This document shows positions 60,539 to 64,000 of a DNA stretch of 64,000 nucleotides, one piece after another. Position numbers and translations under genes: made by a program. The stretch is from Jaapia argillacea MUCL 33604. Its lineage: Eukaryota > Basidiomycota > Agaricomycetes > Jaapiales > Jaapiaceae. Position 1 is the stretch's first letter. Every line of letters starts with the position of its first letter. The notes under the pieces were generated by a model. The model was given only the letters and a program-made list of their open reading frames with translations, was not told the origin of the DNA and searched no databases. The stretch is taken from contig KL197713.1 in the NCBI GenBank assembly GCA_000697665.1, forward strand, positions 363,323 to 427,322. Direction: 5' to 3'.

Positions 60539-61240
60539 TGTTGGGTATGAAGATGGGGTGGTTTGTTAAAGTGAGGCTTGCTCGTTTTCGTGGATGGCTT
60601 TTATGCATCCCCGAAGCCTTTCGAGAATGACGTCAGGCCTCGAATAATATCGTATGACACATTTGGCGGTAAGCTCACCCGCATCTCTTGGCAAACAGCC
60701 TATCGGCAGAATAGCGCACTGCCCACGAGAGGGAGCAGCCGGTGGTGCCGTGCTCAAACATCTGCTCCACAACGCCCGAGAGTGAGATCATACATCAGCT
60801 TGTCTGGTCAGCCGAACCTCTTATTCCTCGGACACATTATTTCCCCGATGGATACTGTCGACATGCGCAGTGGCCAAGACATGCTCCGTAGTTCAGGTTG
60901 GACACGAGGCACTGTGCGCAGTACGGCGATGGAGACAAGGTGAAGTCTATTTGCGAGGGGTATCAAAGATTGTCTGAGGAGCACATGATACACCAGCAAG
61001 TCCAAGCTGCATTATAATGAGCCCTATTCAAAAGAACTTGCAACCCACGCAAGAGAATACTAGTCACAGTGACGAGAGAGGAGCGCAGTAAATCGTGGTA
61101 GGCACGAGACAAAATGGTAGACGGCAGAAATGGGAGACTGTCCGAGATCGAGGTAAACTAGATTTTTACACTGGCCAACCAGGCCTGGCACGAGATAGAC
61201 ATGAACAAGTCGTCCGTCAGAGGGAGCTAGATTAAAGGGA
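60539..61240. other. Intergenic region
   Basis: PMP3 promoter side plus the 3' flank of the second syntaxin. A GAGGGGT word near 60955 resembles a stress-response element but is a single weak match. No gene recognised. Confidence 0.4.
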
Positions 61241-62768
61241 TTATCCTCTCATCCCGGCCAAGAGTAGAGCCCTGGCGGTATGGGTGGCGGATGGGGTCGG
61301 AGTGGCGGTGACGGTTTGTGTGGAACTTGAGCTGCTCTTGGACGGTAAATGCTGGACGACCTCGATGGCGACAACAATGGCGATGATGATAAGGACGACG
61401 ATGATTATGAAGAAGCAGATCCATCGCTTTTTGCGGGCAGCCCGAGCGGAGTCCACACCTTTCTCAAGGTATCCGACACTAGTAAATAAGGTTAGGAACG
61501 AGGGCCGGGTTCAACATACGACCGCAGGCTTACCCAGTCTCAGTATCCTTTTCGACGTTACCAGCCGTTTCCTCAATGGTATTAATCTGCTCATCTTGTT
61601 GTTCCACAAGAACACTCATCTGTATCCCGGCGTCAGATCATGCATCGAAGCCGAAAATTGTCAACTGACATCATTGAAAAGTTGGGCAAGCTCTGCAATT
61701 GTCCCTTCAATTCTTTTGATGTCTTCATGTCGCTCTTGCACCTCACGGTACGCAGCTTTTGATTCACCATACCGATTGGAGTTCATGAGCTATTCCATCA
61801 AGTTAGCTTTCGGATCCAAGGGCAACAGCAGAGGTCAGCACTCACAGCCTGGCTGAAGATCTGGCCACCCTGGTCATCATTCACTACTGCCTTGATCTCC
61901 TCAGGAGTAGCGTCAGGTTTCACTGAAAGTTGAAAGTTAATTAGGGAGATGATCAAGTGTGACTGGGGGCTAGCGGACCAATTTTGAACTGCCTCTCCAA
62001 TCTCTGCTTGTACCTTTGTCGGTATTGCTGCTCGACACCCTGGTAATTCTGAATGGCCTCCACGAACTTCGACTTCACAAGCGCAGTCTATCGAGATAGA
62101 TGTGTGAGGTTCCGGACGGAATAAGATTGGTTGCTTGGGGCCGCACCTGTTGCTTCCGGATCTGCGCATCCCTACCCGAACCTCCCTGCCTCTCCAAGGT
62201 CTTAATCCTCTTTTTCAACTCCATGCTCAGGGCACTGGTCTCATTTACGAGATCATCCAGAGCTTCAGCATTCTTCTGAGCTGATGCATCATCCATGTTG
62301 TTCAGCGAGCGGGAATGAAGATCGCCGATACGAGAGACATTGTCGTTGAATGTTCGCAGGCTGTCTTGGATAGAAGAGATCTTCAGGAGGAAGGGATAGT
62401 CGTATCAGTTCCCCTCTGAGACAAAGAAGCGCCCGTACCTCGTTGTAGAACTCCGTCATACTATCCGCATTACCAGAGGCCAAGTGAGTTGTGCTCCCGG
62501 TGACTTCGGCCATCTCATAGCGATCATCCTGTCGCGCATAAGGATTGTTGCGGCCGCCTTGTGTTGGGGACGAGTCGCTGCGAGAGGAGCAACGAAAAGG
62601 GCGTTAATTGACCGTACACGTGCAACATGCCCAAGTGACCAACTCACGATGGACTGGCGTACCCGCCCTGTTGAGCCTACCGCAGACATATTCGGTCAGT
62701 CTCTGACTGATTCATGCCCAAGATTGTGGGAGCGCTCACCCTCATAGCTGCAAGCCTATCTCTGGCCA
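61241..62768 (-). CDS. Plasma-membrane Qa-SNARE (syntaxin, Sso-type), paralogue B with long lumenal tail
   Basis: Second syntaxin of the window. The start MARDRLAAMR is nearly identical to paralogue A. It is followed by GGRNNPYARQDDRYEMAEV, Habc helices (FYNEISSIQDSLRTFNDNVSRI, HSRSLNNMDDASAQKNAE, RIKTLERQGGSGRDAQIRKQQ, YQGVEQQYRQRYKQRLERQFKI) and KPDATPEEIKAVVNDDQGG. The SNARE motif is SKAAYREVQERHEDIKRIEG-TIAELAQLFNDMSVLVEQQDEQINTIE. The anchor is KKRWICFFIIIVVLIIIAIVVAI. Unlike paralogue A and most syntaxins, about 35 residues follow the anchor, rich in Ser, Thr, Pro and Ala (LPSKSSSSSTQTVTATPTPS), which would be outside the cell and may be O-mannosylated. Exon breaks match paralogue A closely. 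Confidence 0.93.
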
Positions 62769-63527
62769 TGTTGTTGGTTGACGACGAAACTTGCGAGTGA
62801 AGTTGTTCAAAAGTTGGGCGGAGAGGGATGAGCAGCAATCAATGCAGCTCAGAAGGACTTTAACAGAGAGATTCGAGGGAGATGGAAGGCGAGGAGAGAG
62901 CGGAAGGCGATGCAAATGTCAGGCACCGGTTTGAACAACGCAACGGAGGTGGCGGTGGTGGCTAAATACAGAAATGCTGAGCAAACCATTAGAGTTCAAT
63001 GTTGGATTCCTTCGACTTTGCCATCCTCTCCCATCCTCGATGGGTTTTGCCCGAGCTTTTCGGCACTGTCACTGCGGCTACGCCCATGCCAGGGCTATAA
63101 TGGACGGCGTTCACGCACACTCTGCCCTGTCAAACCAATTCTGTGCCCAACGAGTACCTGGCACAGGATTGGTGTGTGGGTATTAACTCTGATTTTGGAA
63201 ACTGCGGGCGCTTGTTTCTGCCTCAGGTTGTCCGACATACGGCCGCAAGATCGCCATCGATGTTAGGGCATTTCGCCTAGGAATCCCACCGCGAGGGTTA
63301 TCAGCCTCCGTCCAACTCGGTCGAAACCAAATCCCGATTGGAAGTTGGTCTGGTGGACGCCAGGTGCCCGATCAAGTGCGGCAGACGGTCGTTATTCGTT
63401 ATCATCCTGATCAACGTGCTTGAAAGGCTGGCTATTAATACTGCAGCATAACATTGACTTGAACCATGCTACGCCCAAGAACACTCAGGACCGACCTTGA
63501 GTTCCCTCCTTGAACACCTCAGGTCTC
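62769..63527. other. Intergenic region
   Basis: Promoter of syntaxin B and sequence to its right. Frames on the plus strand at 62910-63266 resemble nothing known. No repeat or RNA gene seen. Confidence 0.4.
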
Positions 63528-64000
63528 ATGTCAGAGTCAAGACGCTTGATCGTCCCTCATCCGTTCGTTTTCGTGGTGCAACCTGATACACGCCTCGGAT
63601 GACCATGACGGGGGCTACCACTTCTCCGACGATTTCCGCTCCGTCGTCATGTATTGCCTCTCACCGCTGTATGAAACATTAACATCCTCAGGCCTTCGGC
63701 GCACCATCACAAGGACCCGACAACGCCGAATTAAATTCGGTTTCGCATCGACAACCGGGACCGAGTTGCCCGACAATCCCAAACGCACCTTCTGGTGATC
63801 GAGAAATCAGTGGTAATGCTTCTTCCCGAACCCCTACGGACAGACACAGACATCTCAGAATCCTGCGTAGCGAACCCGTATCTGTGACTGACATGAAGAA
63901 GTTGCACTCTCCGTCAGCTACCCGGGAGGTATCTGAATGCTCTTGCCCTCCCGCTCATACCCAGGTCACTTTGTCCCCTCGAATAACGAAATGGGGGCGT
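63528..64000 (+). CDS. Possible 5' part of an unknown gene leaving the window
   Basis: From an acceptor-like tag ending at 63691 the plus strand stays open for 103 codons to the window edge, reading AFGAPSQGPDNAELNSVSH, SCPTIPNAPSGDREISG and TDRHRHLRILRSEPVSV. A first exon from ATG 63528 (MSESRRLIVPHPFVFV) with a donor at 63576 joins in phase 0. The composition (Ser, Pro, Arg) suggests a disordered region. No family is recognised, and a chance open frame cannot be excluded. Confidence 0.3.

Overview
The window is nuclear DNA of a filamentous or yeast-like basidiomycete, probably Agaricomycotina. The evidence is the dense packing of genes on both strands, very many short GT-AG introns of about 45-75 nt, roughly balanced base composition, and gene families typical of fungi (citrate synthase, Sec66, Ubp15, Cho1, Pis1, a PalI/Sur7 protein, Pmp3). 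I cannot name the genus. No rRNA, tRNA, CRISPR, plasmid or viral elements were seen.

Layout. 0-9.4 kb: the 3' part of a conserved Pro-rich protein, then mitochondrial citrate synthase (-) and SEC66 (+) from a shared 240-bp promoter, then the large ubiquitin protease Ubp15/USP7 (-). 9.4-11.3 kb: poor in recognisable genes, with one candidate small intron-rich gene. 11.3-22.2 kb: a 1678-residue disordered protein (+), then three minus-strand genes: an APH-fold kinase-like protein, a disordered unknown and a membrane-anchored putative glycosyltransferase. 22.3-33 kb: a genome-maintenance and phospholipid block with primase PRI2 (+), phosphatidylserine synthase CHO1 (+), the Smc5/6 RING subunit NSE1 (+), a mitochondrial-type AAA-ATPase (-) and phosphatidylinositol synthase PIS1 (-). 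33.5-46.7 kb: a plasma-membrane Qa-SNARE (-), a pyridoxal-reductase-like AKR (+), a Ulp1-fold cysteine protease (-), asparagine synthetase (+), a RhoGEF (-) and a family-16 methyltransferase (+). 47.4-56.6 kb: a secreted BBE-like flavin oxidase (+), a PalI/Sur7 protein (-), an Ala/Pro/Glu-rich protein (+) and the eIF2B epsilon subunit GCD6 (+). 56.7-60 kb: a PIF/Harbinger DNA transposon with an apparently intact Myb-like gene and a broken transposase. 60-64 kb: the 57-residue membrane protein PMP3 split into six exons, a second Qa-SNARE (-), and a possible first exon of a gene leaving the window.

Functional themes. CHO1 and PIS1 compete for CDP-diacylglycerol and lie about 6.4 kb apart. Two syntaxin paralogues sit 26 kb apart. 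PRI2 and NSE1 both carry ACGCG-type (MBF-like) motifs just upstream. ASN1 has a Gcn4-type TGACTC upstream, and eIF2B epsilon, the regulator upstream of Gcn4 in yeast, is in the same window. Exon boundaries were read by eye from splice consensus plus protein-family continuity. I found no clearly new defence or mobile system. The most unusual items are the 5-nt micro-exon of PMP3, a DH domain split by a long disordered insert, and a recurring short basic-aromatic motif in two otherwise disordered proteins.
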